From Lethocerus indicus (Eukaryota > Arthropoda > Insecta > Hemiptera > Belostomatidae), in NCBI GenBank assembly GCA_019843655.1, contig JACDQD010000002.1, positions 196,585 to 260,584 of the forward strand: DNA of 64,000 bases, given 5' to 3'. Each line of letters begins with the position of its first letter. Positions within the stretch are counted from its first letter, which is position 1. The notes under the pieces are model-generated. The model was not told the DNA's origin, made no database searches, and saw nothing but the letters and a program-made list of their open reading frames with translations. Below, piece after piece: positions 1-11,285 of the stretch. The position numbers were made by a program, and so were the translations under genes.

Positions 1-244
1 ACTTTTCATTATATATGAATTTTGAAAAGTGTTAAGACATTTGTAGTAGACGCTATTTGACAGTTCACCTTTCAGTTGCCAATAATTCCTTCGAATTATA
101 GTAATATTCCTAATTTTTATTATACCTTCGGGTGAATAAAATCTAACCACATATAGTTGGGATATCATTTCTTCACTTATCTCTGACATTGCAGCCGGGT
201 AGTTTCTATGGTTTGATTGATTGATTGATTGTGGTCCGTTGCAG

Positions 245-1162
245 GTTATAGCGGTCAAGGCGGTGGTTATAATCAAGCACAACAGGGTTTCAATCAACAG
301 GGATATAACCAACAGCAAAATTATGGAAATTGGCAAAGCTACGGATATACAGGTTACGGTCAGAATTGGACTCAGGTGAGTCGGTCATTTTTTATTAAAA
401 TTAAATCAAAGTGTAATTAAAGTGTGTGGCTGTTATAATTATGAAGGATTCATAAAGATATTTCTTCTTGTAAAATGTCAGTATGGGATTTAACTCGATT
501 GAGTACGCCAAATTTTCTGCCTCTAACTTACGCTAGATGATTTTTAATTTCTTCTAACCATCAATGATATAGTAAGCTGCTATGCTTGCCACCAAAGCAT
601 CTTGTTAACACCGGTAATGGATTAAACGACTATATTACTAAAGTAAAGTGCTACTGGCGTGGCCAGAAGTCAAAATAGATAGGTCTAATGTTTTTTTTTG
701 TCTCTTTTATTGTTACAACTGTAAAATTATACAATAAGCAACATTGATGAAGTCACTAGCTACAATAGTCAACAATTAGATGAGAAACCCACTAGTTTCC
801 CCCCCTTTTTTTATTATTATTTTTTAAATTTATTTATTTTATTTTTAATTTAATTTTATTTATTTATTATTATTAACATTTTATTTAATCATTTAGGTCG
901 CGTGGCCACTTCCTTTTCAGGCGTCTGTAAGGAAAGGTCTAATGTATAGAGCAAAATATATGGGTTGTGATGGTGTATTGTACATTCTAAAACTTCACGA
1001 ATGCCTAAATGACTATCTGAAATTAATTATAATATATTTAACGTTTAATTGTTGTGTTTCTAGGCTTGGCCAAATTGGTACGGTGCCGGCCAACAAGCGC
1101 AACAGCAACAGCCTGCGATCGCGGCCCACTCAGCCAATACCTCTCAGCCGCCTCCCAAGTGA
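245..1162 (+). CDS. RNA-binding-type protein, C-terminal two exons (partial at 5' end)
   Basis: Two exons are visible, 245-375 and 1064-1162. The first follows a ...gttgcag acceptor and ends at CAG|gtgagt; the second follows ttctag and ends in TGA. They join in frame and encode about 75 residues very rich in Gln, Gly, Tyr and Asn (GYSGQGGGYNQ..., YGNWQSYGY, NWYGAGQQAQQQQ). No folded domain is visible. Low-complexity tails like this are known from hnRNP-type RNA-binding proteins, where they mediate assembly of RNP granules, but the RRM exons lie left of the window. The exact family is not identified. An AATAAA at 1274-1279 is a likely poly(A) signal. Could also be another prion-like protein. 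Confidence 0.6.
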
Positions 1163-1273
1163 ACTACATTCCTCACACATATAAATACATTTTTATGATT
1201 TGACATTTTGGTCATGATGTAGGTACATTTAAAAAGGAGCCTATACGAACGATAGGTTGGACTTGTCATGTAC

Positions 1274-1279
1274 AATAAA
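1274..1279 (+). promoter_or_regulatory. poly(A) signal of the RNA-binding-type gene
   Basis: An AATAAA hexamer lies 112 bases after the stop codon of the upstream gene and before the convergent UBE3D gene. Confidence 0.5.
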
Positions 1280-1513
1280 ATTCGAATGAATTAGAAAATT
1301 GAAAAAAATTTCTATGGAATTTTAAATATGTATTAATTTTATTTTATTGACCGTGTTTTATATTATATATATATTCTTGTGTAAGTTACGTGTGCATCAA
1401 CTTATTAGATTGAAGAAGTTTATTAAAAAGTTAAGTTATTGCAATATTTTTCTTCAGTTTTATGCATGTAAAATGTGGAAAGTACAATATACTAATTTTA
1501 GTTTATAAAACGT

Positions 1514-2584
1514 TTATTTTATCGACCCAACATAAGAAACACACATGCCGTTGACGAATCTGTAGTCCTCCGGAATGTTCAAAGCCGTATCCTGCAGATG
1601 TTTCAATCCTTCGACCAACATCTGTTTCGACACTTCGACACTATGAACATATAAATCCTTCTTCCAAGCGTCTATTTTGTCTGTCCTCTTTGTTTCAAAT
1701 TGATAGAGCAGTTTTATTACATCGTGTTCTTCCAAAGTCACATTCGACATATCGTCACTGAAGTGAGTCAATAGTTTAAGCTTCTTTTCTATTATCCACA
1801 ATAACAAATATTGAGTTTCAACTGTTGACAGTTTACACTGCATAATTATTTTCGTAATGCCGTATTTTCCTTCGCTCAGTTCTCTAATAATTGAAATGAA
1901 ATCGAGCATTGCTGTATTTTCCTTTTTAACCGGCTTATCATTATCAAATAAAACTGTCGAATTCCATAACTGGACGGAATTTGAACTGTGCGTACCCAAC
2001 CATGAGAAACATCTATCGCAATACAATATTTCATCTTTTTGCCTCAGAAAATTATCGTCGATCATTATAAAATAAGAACCGTAGAGACAATCGTTGGGCT
2101 TCGGCACTGGACTTGTATAACTTGACTTTTCTTGATGACAAAACAGATCGGTCCCTTCAAAGTTGGAAGAAGGAAGTGGCAAAATTCTGTCGAAAATTAA
2201 AGGGGTTTCGTTCAGTTTATTCAGGCAGCAACTGCAGAAGATATTCAGACTCGAGCCAATTTGGAACGGTGGTTGATATTTGGTTGAAGAATCTTCATGT
2301 TTTTCTTGATTGAGAAATTCGACCTTGAATGAACCGCATAGACTTTTTGAATTTGTCTGCAAGCGAAAAATCAAATTATTTTCTCGAACCGCCAAACCGG
2401 AAAGACTTTCGGGAATGAGGCACACGTCCCGCAATGGGATTTCAATATGTCTATTTTCTGAAATTAAATTGACCGAATTCGCATTTACTTTCAGCCGAAT
2501 GTTTTTAGCAGGAAGTTCGGTAACGATATAAAAGTGGCAAGATTGCAACCTTGGTCTTTGTTCAATGATTATCTTACAGTTCAT
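1514..2584 (-). CDS. UBE3D: E3 ubiquitin-protein ligase E3D (HECT-like, UBE2C-binding)
   Basis: An uninterrupted 356-codon frame starts with ATG at 2584 and stops with TAA at 1514-1516; human UBE3D has about 390 residues. Recognisable parts are the central CSCCLNKL cysteine cluster, the LPLPSSNFEGTDLFCH stretch and the CDRC/WLG segment, typical of the HECT_2 (UBE2C-binding) family. These proteins accept ubiquitin from E2 enzymes such as UBE2C and act in the cytoplasm; this role is taken from the family. The gene is intronless within the coding part. A possible splice acceptor (..TTTTCAG) just upstream at 2641 suggests a non-coding 5' exon. DCPS lies upstream on the same strand, and the hnRNP-like gene is convergent with it. 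Confidence 0.85.
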   Translation of the reverse strand: MNCKIIIEQRPRLQSCHFYIVTELPAKNIRLKVNANSVNLISENRHIEIPLRDVCLIPESLSGLAVRENNLIFRLQTNSKSLCGSFKVEFLNQEKHEDSSTKYQPPFQIGSSLNIFCSCCLNKLNETPLIFDRILPLPSSNFEGTDLFCHQEKSSYTSPVPKPNDCLYGSYFIMIDDNFLRQKDEILYCDRCFSWLGTHSSNSVQLWNSTVLFDNDKPVKKENTAMLDFISIIRELSEGKYGITKIIMQCKLSTVETQYLLLWIIEKKLKLLTHFSDDMSNVTLEEHDVIKLLYQFETKRTDKIDAWKKDLYVHSVEVSKQMLVEGLKHLQDTALNIPEDYRFVNGMCVSYVGSIK

Positions 2585-3190
2585 TTTTTAATCGAATGTC
2601 CGGTACTGTTATGAAACTGGTTTTCTGGATACAAGACCTGAAAATGAAAAAAATCGCATCATCAATTTAACTTAATTAGTGTATGTTAAATATTTACTAG
2701 TAAACATAACAAAAATGGACAATTTGCATTCCTCCTTCAATATTAAAATAAATTAAAAATATCGAACTGAAACTTAAAAATTATTATACCGGCATTGAAT
2801 CAACAGAAAAATTACTTCTTCACACAAAAGGAATGGCCAAACATCCGTTTAAAACTGAAATTATTTTTCATTACCTTCATACGTAGGTAATAAAAAGGGA
2901 ATTTCTTTTGTACAGGTACATAGAAATTACATTGCTCTATGGAAAAAAAAATCACATGCATTACTAAATATATTCCTGAATTTATAAGGGATATACTGGA
3001 GAAATTTTGGATAATAGCGTAATAATCGTAAATACAGTCGACAGGAGCTTTCATCATAGGAATAAAACTGAAAAAGGAAAGTATTATCCAGTTCCCGCGC
3101 TGAATAGAATCCTTCATTAAACATGAATTGTAAATACATAATTATACAATTTCTATATTACAGAAATAGGAGGGGTTATAAATCATATAA
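2585..3190 (-). other. UBE3D upstream region / DCPS 3' side, no gene seen
   Basis: This is AT-rich sequence between the UBE3D start and the DCPS stop. Short open frames on the minus strand here have no recognisable motif and are treated as non-coding. A candidate acceptor ends at 2641 and may serve a UBE3D 5' exon or an alternative DCPS last exon. Confidence 0.5.
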
Positions 3191-5958
3191 CTAATAAGAA
3201 AAGTTACCTTTTTCTTCATAAGCCGAGAATAGGCTTTGTGATTCCCGGACAACAAATGGAATAGTCGCTAGTTCATAATATTTACTGTTCAGCTCAATGT
3301 TATTTATCACAGAGTTCAACAGATGCGATTTCTCAGTGTAGATTCCTGTTAAAAAGTAAACAATAATTTTGGTTATATTATTAATTTTCTATAGTTATTT
3401 CTACGAAGCGATTAGCACTTTACCGAGTATAAGAAATAAATAAAAGCGCATAACAGGTCTCAAGACACCTATTGCGCTATATAAATACAGTCAATAAAAA
3501 TATCCAACGGACAGACAAAAAAAAAGCTACGTGGAACACACAAACGATAAATGGAATCAAAATAACAATAAAAAGACAGAAAAGGCTAAATCGAAGAAGC
3601 AGAGGTTTGGCCATTTATGACCACGTCGAAGAAAATTACAAACAACTACCGGAAGAACTGAAAGATGCGAACCGTTTAAAATTTAAACTTAAAACATTTA
3701 ACATTTCCTATTACTTACCCGGCGCTTCGAAGTTCAGATAGGTGAAATGAACGTGTAGGTGATAGAAAGAGGGCTGGTAGTGAAAGAACATCCTTAGCTG
3801 ACTTTCCTGCAGGCCATACTTGTCGAAAATTGCTTTCTGAAACGTTAACGTCGAAAATATATAGATTTTAAATTTATAAAATATTTTCAAAAATCGATAA
3901 CCTTACGCAGCAATATATTTCTAATGCGTTTCTAATATTTTGAAAATAGAGTTCAGTATGAAGAACGTTGATACTCATATTTTGTTTCAAGTTGTTACAG
4001 TTAAAGACCGTTTCTAATGTCTTATAAAATTCAATAAAATATATTATTTTGGAATCTTTGTTACAGTAAGAGATTCCCTTGAAATTTGTAATTTACTGTA
4101 CAGTTTGTGACTCATTATTACTAAGACTAAATAAAGATATAAATTATTTTATTTATTGACTGTGTAGTGAATGTCATGAATGCCTTTTACTTTATGAAAG
4201 AAAGTTTGGTGCATTGTCTTATTGTCTTGATTAGGCTTGCTATTTTTTTTTTATATACGCCGCCCGGTTACTCGCGGATTTACACAGTGTATATATAAGT
4301 GGGTTATTTACTCAATGGCAAAATGATAAAAGTAACTAGGGCTGTTATTAGTTTCGAATGAATAATTTCAATTACTGATCCTTTCTCCTTGATGTTTTTC
4401 AACAGGGGAAGATGCGTCTCGTTCAAATCTCTCAGGGATTTGATTCCTCGACAACGGACAGTGGCAATCAGGTACAAATTTTCCGTCTGTTTTCCGTCCC
4501 ACTTAAGATCGGGCAGCAGAATGAAACCTTTCACGGGATCATCGTCTTCGAACACGATCCGCTCCACTTCCTTTTTATGATCCAATATATTGTAGAGCCA
4601 CTGAAAGGTAAATACAATTTGAAACATTCAATACGCGAAAATACAATCATTATTGAAGCATTATTGAATCCACCCGACATTTCGAATGCTTCCAATCAAC
4701 AACAGTACAGAAACTATGCTTTCAATAGAATAGGCGATAATTATGAATTCTGTCTTTCATTTTTTCCTAATTAATCGAAGTCGGAATAACATCGCAGAGA
4801 ATACTAACTTTAACAAGCCTTGGCTCAAGCAGCCTGCCATAAAAATTTATGATAATTCTTGGAATTATATGATATAAAAGATGGAACTATAGAATAACAG
4901 AATGTACATTACTGCAGCAATTATTAACCTTCCTCTAGTTGCTCTAGATTTTTTGTTCAAAACGTTATAATTCATGCAGATAAAATACTACTACTGCTAT
5001 GTATACAATATTAATGACATTTTCGGCGCATCACCGCCTCAAAAATTACATTGAGAAATAACATTTTTTTTATATTGATAAAAAATTCAGATATACGGAG
5101 GCGTATTGGCCTGTTGAACTAACAGTTCGATCGCGCTATTAATTTTTTTATCTATTTAAAAATCGATTAAACATCACTCAGAGAAGAATTCTTCAGACAA
5201 GAATTAGAATAAAGTGCAGGAATAGAGAGTGATGATTTAGAAGAATTACATTGCGAATTGGAATAACCAGGCTATAAATCGTGTGTTGGACACAGCGTGA
5301 AGACCTGTAGAGGGCAGGGGTGATTCTTTATCTTTCAGCAAATTTGAAAACGCGATTCAGTTCCGTTTCAGACCGACGACTGACTGAGTGGAAAACGGTT
5401 TTCCGCCGCAATACCTGTAAATCGAACTGCGCCTTCGTTATATGAGGCAGCGTCACTCCCGAATACAGTTCGGGTGTCTCTTCGATGAGGTGCGGCGGCG
5501 ACGATTCGTACTTGGCAATGTGCTTTTCGGTGGCCGGATAGACCAGGGTGGTTTTGATGTCTGCGGAATGAAAAAAAAATAACTACAGTATAAAAATTGC
5601 TACAAGAAGTGAGAGTTGACCACCACCGGTCAAACGATGAGACTCGACTTACAGTTCAAATCGACGTCCGGATAGCTCGAATAACTGCCGTAGATATCGT
5701 TTAAAACTCTCTTTTCAGCACCGTCCTCTCAGAACAGAGAGATCTGCAGACCTGTTCGCTGAAAGGCAATTTTTCCAAATGGAGTATCGCCTGGCCCTCG
5801 CGGCCGCGGAATTTTCCCAGGGCGCAGATCGTCTTCCTCTGACCGTTGTCCGACAAAATCCTCGAGATTTCAAAATCGGACAAATTATCAATTCCGTCCT
5901 GACGAGAACCGTCCTCTTCGTCCGCAAGCAGGTTGGCGCCCGTCTCGACCTCGGCCAT
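3191..5958 (-). CDS. DCPS: m7GpppX diphosphatase (scavenger decapping enzyme), five exons, one apparent frameshift
   Basis: Exons on the minus strand are 5958-5653, 5560-5415, 4600-4376, 3836-3719 and 3345-3191, with GT-AG introns. The order matches DcpS: N-terminal dimerisation half (FEISRILSDNGQRKTI, ILHLEKLPF), linker (IKTTLVYPATEKHIAKY), FILLPDLKWDG and SLRDL region, then the HIT motif FYHLHVHFTYLNFEAPG with its His-x-His-x-His triad. The product would be about 316 residues (human 337) and hydrolyses residual cap after 3'-5' mRNA decay. The exons sum to 950 bases, one short of a multiple of three. In exon 1 the frame of CSERTVLK changes before the conserved NDIYGSY at about 5700-5715, so one base is missing relative to the family. 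The ATG at 5958 is the first in frame. The stop TAG at 3191-3193 assumes read-through of a possible donor at about 3208. Confidence 0.85.
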
Positions 5959-6101
5959 TTCAGAACCTTCCAGCGTCAGGTTATCGACTCTCTCTTTTAG
6001 TACAACAGAGACGCTCTGTTTTATTAATTTCCCCTTTAAAATTTCATCAATACACCCCGGTAATTAGTTACAGACTAATTTACACATCTTTTTTTTTTTT
6101 T

Positions 6102-6977
6102 GGTTAAAATTTACTCCAGCGGCTACAGAATGCTATCGATATATCGATATATACCGTCAACATGTTCAGCCATTGTTGGTCTTTATTAAGGCGTCCGACG
6201 GGTCGTGCTTCCCATTTTGACCAAATTAGGCGGGTAATTTTCTTTTTTTTCACATCGCCTACCTTTATTAAGGCGTCCGACGGGTCGTGCTTTCTATTTT
6301 GACCAAATTAGGCGGGTAATTTTCTTTTTTCACATCGCCTACCTTTATTAAGGCGTCCGACGGGTCGTGCTTTCTATTTTGACCAAATTAGGCGGGTAAT
6401 TTTCTTTTTTTTTCACATCGCCTACCTTTATTAAGGCGTCCGACGGGTCGTGCTTTCCATTTTGACCAAATTAGGCGGGTAATTTTCTTTTTTTTCACAG
6501 CGCCTACCTTTATTAAGGCGTCCGACGGGTCGTGCTTTCTATTTTGACCAAATTAGGCGGGTAATTTTCTTTTTTTCACATCGCCTACCTTTATTAAGGC
6601 GTCCGACGGGTCGTGCTTTCCATTTTGACCAAATTAGGCGGGTAATTTTCTTTTTTTCACAGCGCCTACCTTTATTAAGGCGTCCGACGGGTCGTGCTTT
6701 CCATTTTGACCAAATTAGGCGGGTTATTTTCTTTTTTTTTCACGTCGCCTACCTTTATTAAGGCGTCCGACTTATATATAACTCTTTTCTTGTCATAATT
6801 ACTTTCTTTCCCTTTACTAAAAAAAATAAAATAATCTGTCGGACGCCTTAATAAAAGTAGGCGATGTGAAAACAATGGCCGAACAAGTTGACGATATCGA
6901 TTCACCTCGTATAAATCGATATATCGATAACCTCCCTATGTAAAAATTTACTGTAGCCCCTACAGTAAATTTAACCC
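6102..6977. mobile_element. MITE-like element with long imperfect terminal inverted repeats
   Basis: The left end ggttaaaatttactccag (6102) mirrors the right end ...agtaaatttaaccc (to 6977), and both are followed inward by GGCTACAG-type sequence. Further inward, ATCGATATATCGATA and the sequence around 6157-6180 (gtcaacatgttcagccattg) reappear inverted at 6870-6930. The inside is filled by an 82-bp tandem array. There is no transposase frame, so it is non-autonomous. The ends sit in T-rich flanks, so no target duplication can be called. Confidence 0.7.
6181..6772 (+). repeat. 82-bp tandem array, seven full units and a partial eighth
   Basis: Units begin at 6181, 6263, 6343, 6426, 6508, 6589, 6670 and 6753, with periods of 80-83 bases. 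Each carries ctttattaaggcgtccgac, then gggtcgtgctt, gaccaaattaggcggg and a T-tract ending in cacatcgcctac. Units differ mainly in T-tract length and a few substitutions. An inverted copy of the unit start (gtcggacgccttaat) lies at 6838-6852. Confidence 0.9.
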
Positions 6978-7576
6978 TTTTTATTACCGTAATGAAACTT
7001 TCATTAATATTTGTCCCGTTGGCGTCCTTTAGATCATATTGGTAGATTTCCATATTGGTACGTTTTGTCTAGGAATACTGTCTTCATTTCACAGTAAAAC
7101 ACACTGTAAAATGCACGGTTAGACCGCATTAACTATTTTACCCTACCAAATTTTCAGGGGAAGTTCAATGATGAGCGATAAATTTCTAGAATTTTTTTCA
7201 TCGAATAAAGCCAAGAAAACTGTGCGTAATCGCACGCTACACGCAACTGATTTAAACTCATTATGCCGGTAAATATTTACCGAAGAAAAAAGTGCGTTTA
7301 TGCCAAACTGTGTGGGTATAATACAAGCTAATTAGGAATAGATAACCATTGTCGAACCGATGTAAACCAAACCGATTGCAGCGGACAAAACATCATTGTT
7401 GACTTTGTTCAAAGGATATAAAACGATTGGGACTAATTCGGTTTGTCATTATTGTCCGTGCTCCTCCAAGGTATGTATTTGTTGAATCGTTTTTTTGACT
7501 GCTCCAAAAATTTCAATTCAATATCAACTACGATATTAATACATAAAACACGAATAACGGAAATTCAAGTAATATA

Positions 7577-7974
7577 TTGGGTCGGCAACTAAGTAATTGC
7601 GGAATTCACCAAAAAGTGGCGTTGTACCTATTTTTAAGTACGTCAACATCTTTGCACAGATAAGATTCTTCGGTACGTTATTATTTGGTCCTTTCTGAAA
7701 CATTCGGAAACGCCTGCCAGGCAGGGGATTTTTCATTAAAAGATGAGGAGCGCTCTGGACGTCCGGTGGAGGTCGATGTTGACCGAATAAAGGCCATTAT
7801 TGATTCAGATCGCCATAGTTCAACAACAAGGGACATTGCAGAGAAGCCGAATGTATCTTATACGCGCATTCGAAACCGTCTACGGCTTATCTGTGCGAAG
7901 ATGTTGACGTACTTAAAAATACGTACAACGCCACTTGTTTGTGAATTCCGCAATTACTTAGTTGCCAAACCCAA
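7577..7974 (+). mobile_element. internally deleted mariner element with TA target duplication
   Basis: The inverted ends ttgggtcggcaactaagtaa (7577) and ttacttagttgccaaacccaa (to 7974) are flanked by TA on both sides. The interior keeps part of a mariner transposase N-terminal region: SLKDEERSGRPVEVDVDRIK, IIDSDRHSSTTRDIAEKP and VSYTRIRNRL, i.e. the second helix-turn-helix. The catalytic domain is deleted, so the element is not autonomous. Confidence 0.85.
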
Positions 7975-8064
7975 TAACGGGCGAATATAAATTAAGCTTT
8001 CGGAACCGGATATTTCGCCTATAATTGCAACTGAACTTCGCCTAATTAATGGCTAATTCGTCAG

Positions 8065-10004
8065 ATGCGGGCCTGGCGGTGTTATGCGGCGGTTTTGTGC
8101 GCGTTCGTTGTTGTGGCGAACGGCCGCTATTCACTCTACGATCCGGCCATGGCTGAGTACATGAGGATGGCGGAAGACGAGGTCGATTCCAAAGAACACG
8201 GCCAAACTCCCGGCCCGAAGACCACCAACTGCTCCTGCGGATGGACCAACAAGGTACAACACGAATATGCCTCTGATGTGTACAATTAGTGCGCTCATAA
8301 TTGCCTTTGTTATTTAAAATTACGACACTTTGTTGTTTGGCCGGTTCGATTTTAGCTGGAGTATAGTCGGGATAAATTGCCGTAAAATAATAAAATCCAG
8401 CCCTCCATACTGAAACAAGACGTAGGCTAGCCAACAATTAGAACAACAGACCCTACAAGAAATATTCAGCAACAACTCCAAGGGAGTTTGCTTGGTCCTA
8501 ATAAACAGTTGGTAGGATTCAATAATAGTTCTCCACCGATACTCTCCCCTTCTCATTTTCCGAAAAATAGACGTAGATATTCCGCGACCAATTATCACTG
8601 TCTTAGCCGAATTCTCGGTATACCCAGAAACGTCTTGATGTATGAATTTGTCGAAAGTTTGTCACGCTCTTGTCGCAATTCCTATCCCTCCGACCGTACA
8701 CCGGGTAATATCTCTTTTTGTTTTCACGTCGGCGCGATCAGGCGCGTATAGTGGGCGGCAAGGAGACGCTGAAGAACGAATATCCTCTGGTGGCGGGCGT
8801 TATGAAGAAGGCCGAAGGAAGATCTTCTGCGGCGCGACGTTGGTCACCCGGAGGCACGTACTTACGGCGGCCCACTGCCCATTCGAATACCCCGACGACG
8901 CCTTGACCGTCGCTTTGGGACAACACGACCAGCTCGAAGGTAATAAATAACGGCGCCACCGCCCAGTTTGATATTATAGTGTTTTCTCGATCTTTTACGA
9001 AGGCAATTTTTACCCGATCGTTTTTCAAACATTTTCCAGACGTCGAGAAAAGCGGTGCCCTGCTCGTCGACGTGGCCCGATCGATCATCCACGAGAGGTT
9101 CGACGAGGAAACCTACTTGTTCGACATAGCGCTGCTCGTCCTGAACCGTGCCGTGGAATTCACCCAGCTCATCGGACCCGCCTGTCTGCCCTCCCGGAGG
9201 ATGGTGAACATGATCAACGAACAGGTCAAAGTATTAGGTACGCGTTTACATTTTAAAAGTCTAACCGTCCGGATCGTATACCTAGCACAAACCGCTTTCG
9301 GCTTTTCCCCATCGTCACCAGCAGACCCTTCAGTGAGTTACTCAAGAATGTCCGTGGCTACCGACGGTTACCCAAGTTCGAGCGAATTATTTATATTTAA
9401 TGAACTGAAACTGCGTACTTACAGGTTGGGGAAGAATTCAAACCGGCGGTCCGCCGTCCACCGTCCTGTTGAAAACCAATCTGAAGATTATACCTATCCG
9501 TCTGTGCGCCAACAATTATATAAGACGCATCGAGGTTGACGATCCCCATCAATTCTGCACCTACCTCAGGAAACACGATTCCTGTCAGGTATCCATCCTC
9601 GAGTCTCTTTTCCTTCTTGTCTCTAACGACTGAACTCGAACTGAAGACCTCTTTCCTCTTATAGAGATATTACAGGATACTGTTATTACCGCCGATTAAT
9701 TATTTTCAGGGCGACTCCGGTGGTCCCGTACTCTGGTTGGATCCGGATACGAACAGGTACACTTTAGTGGCCGTAGTCTCTTACGGTAAAAAGTGCGGAC
9801 GCAGCAGCCCCTCACTTAACGTCGACGTGAGCTACTTTCTCGACTGGATTCAGGCCAGAATCGAAGGTGATTTATAATATCGTCTTTTCTCGTATTTTGT
9901 CCAAAAAAACACTGACCCGCACTTTCACGCGGGATTTGCAGTAACGTTCTCTTTTCTGGTTTTCAGAAACGGACCCTTCGGTCAACACCTGCGCCAAAGT
10001 ATAG
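8065..10004 (+). CDS. SP1: secreted trypsin-like serine protease, exon 2 frameshifted
   Basis: Exons are 8065-8253, 8742-8939, 9040-9237, 9425-9588, 9710-9866 and 9967-10004. Exon 1 gives a signal peptide and a pro-peptide with SKEHGQ and TNCSCGWTNK. Exon 2 starts with AR|IVGGKET (activation cleavage after Arg) and holds TAAHC (His57). Exon 3 has FDIALLVL (Asp102), exon 4 KHDSCQ (Asp189), exon 5 GDSGGP (Ser195), and exon 6 ends VNTCAKV. Exon 2 is 198 bases where phase demands 3n+1: the frame of VMKKAEGR shifts before KIFCGATLV near 8818-8823, so one base is missing. With it the protein would be 314 residues. It is either a recent pseudogene, an allele or a consensus error. The acceptor cgtcag abuts the ATG, implying a 5' leader exon. 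Family role: extracellular cleavage after Arg/Lys. Confidence 0.85.
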
Positions 10005-10772
10005 CGCTTCAGAAACCGATTGTTCAGAAAAAGATCTGTTATTTGACTTCATTTGTGACCTTATTCAAATTGAAATATACTTTCCAATTGTTTTCTTTCT
10101 ATTTTGTGTCGTGTGTGTCTTTGTATGTGGCTAAGTGTGCTCTTCTGTTGGACCTGGAAACCAACTTCTGGAACCAACCTTCTGTACCTTCGGAAACTGG
10201 AACTATCCTTTTCCCCCGCTGACATCCTATTTGATATTTCTAGATCGGTACATTATATTTTTTCTTCTATACAGATAGTCTCAGATAAATTAAAGAAAGA
10301 TATGAACTTGTTTTCAATTCATCTAAAAACGTTGTAATATGAATACAAGTGTCTGACATGTATGCATGTATGCGAAGGTGTTAATAGATGCAGTTAAACA
10401 TTTACAAACTAATATCAATATCGCCTCGGCTCTAAGTACGGATTAATCAATTAAAATGTATTTATCGACTCTCGCTGCGAGCGCACTTGTTCAATCAAAC
10501 CCTTCTTCCATTCGGCTAAGCCCCAATAAACAGCGCTTCGAACTACGTCTGAATCCATATAAACCTTCAGTTGTACTTTATCACAGCCTGTATGACTTTG
10601 GTTAAGTAAGTAGAATTTAGGAAAACTATGGCTCCGCCATTTCCCTAAGCTAAGTGTTACAAATTTAGTTTAAACTTTACTGTTTATAATATTACGACCA
10701 ATAGCCGAACTTGGTACTGTATCCAAGTATTTAAGTTCGCCTGTTCTGCCACTTTACTCAGACTCGTCTGTT
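10005..10772. other. SP1-SP2 intergenic spacer
   Basis: AT-rich sequence with no supported gene. It ends where the SP2/SP3 inverted duplication begins. Confidence 0.5.
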
Positions 10773-11285
10773 TCGGGACTTTGGAAACTTAGAATTTTTC
10801 CCAACACTCTGGCAGAATTGATCGTTTTATCGTACCAGTTTTTAATTATGAAATGTTTCTGTCGGGGGTCCTCAACCCCCCTTGCCCCGACCCCTTTTTG
10901 AAAAAGTATCCTCCCTCCTCCTGAGAACACAGTTTCAGTTCTCCACTCCAGGATTGGAATGGACTTTGGGCACAGGTTGAAGGAACGTTTCGTGAAGGCT
11001 TCATCTTAGTTTTCTCCCCCAAACTTACCTTGAACTTGATTGCTTTGTTAGGCCAGTTTTATTTCTCTTAAAAAATTCTCCTTTTGCCGGTTGGACAGGT
11101 GAAAAATGGACCGACTGGTGGAAATATTCCTGGTTGTGTTGGGACTGGCGTGCCTGGGGCTGTGTGTGCCCCAATGGGGCATGGACGAGTACCTGGCAAT
11201 GCCCGACGACAACATCGATTCCAGGGAACACGGTCGGGCGAAAGGGCGCAGGACTACCAGCTGCCCTTGCGGATGGACCAACAAG
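10773..11285 (+). repeat. left arm of the SP2/SP3 inverted duplication
   Basis: This block of about 510 bases covers the SP2 upstream region and exon 1. It is nearly identical, inverted, to 16592-17110. Similarity runs from gggactt..gaaa.cttagaattttt through a G/C-tract hairpin (about 10863-10900) to the exon 1 donor, then stops inside intron 1. Confidence 0.9.

Noticed and set aside
2812..3139. Overlapping minus-strand frames of 70 and 101 codons
   Set aside because: AT-rich, no motif, and they lie 3' of the DCPS stop; probably untranslated sequence.
6817..7053. Minus-strand frame starting MEIYQYDLKDANG
   Set aside because: It looks like a possible small 5' exon with a gtaata donor, but most of it runs into the MITE end and no matching downstream exon could be shown.
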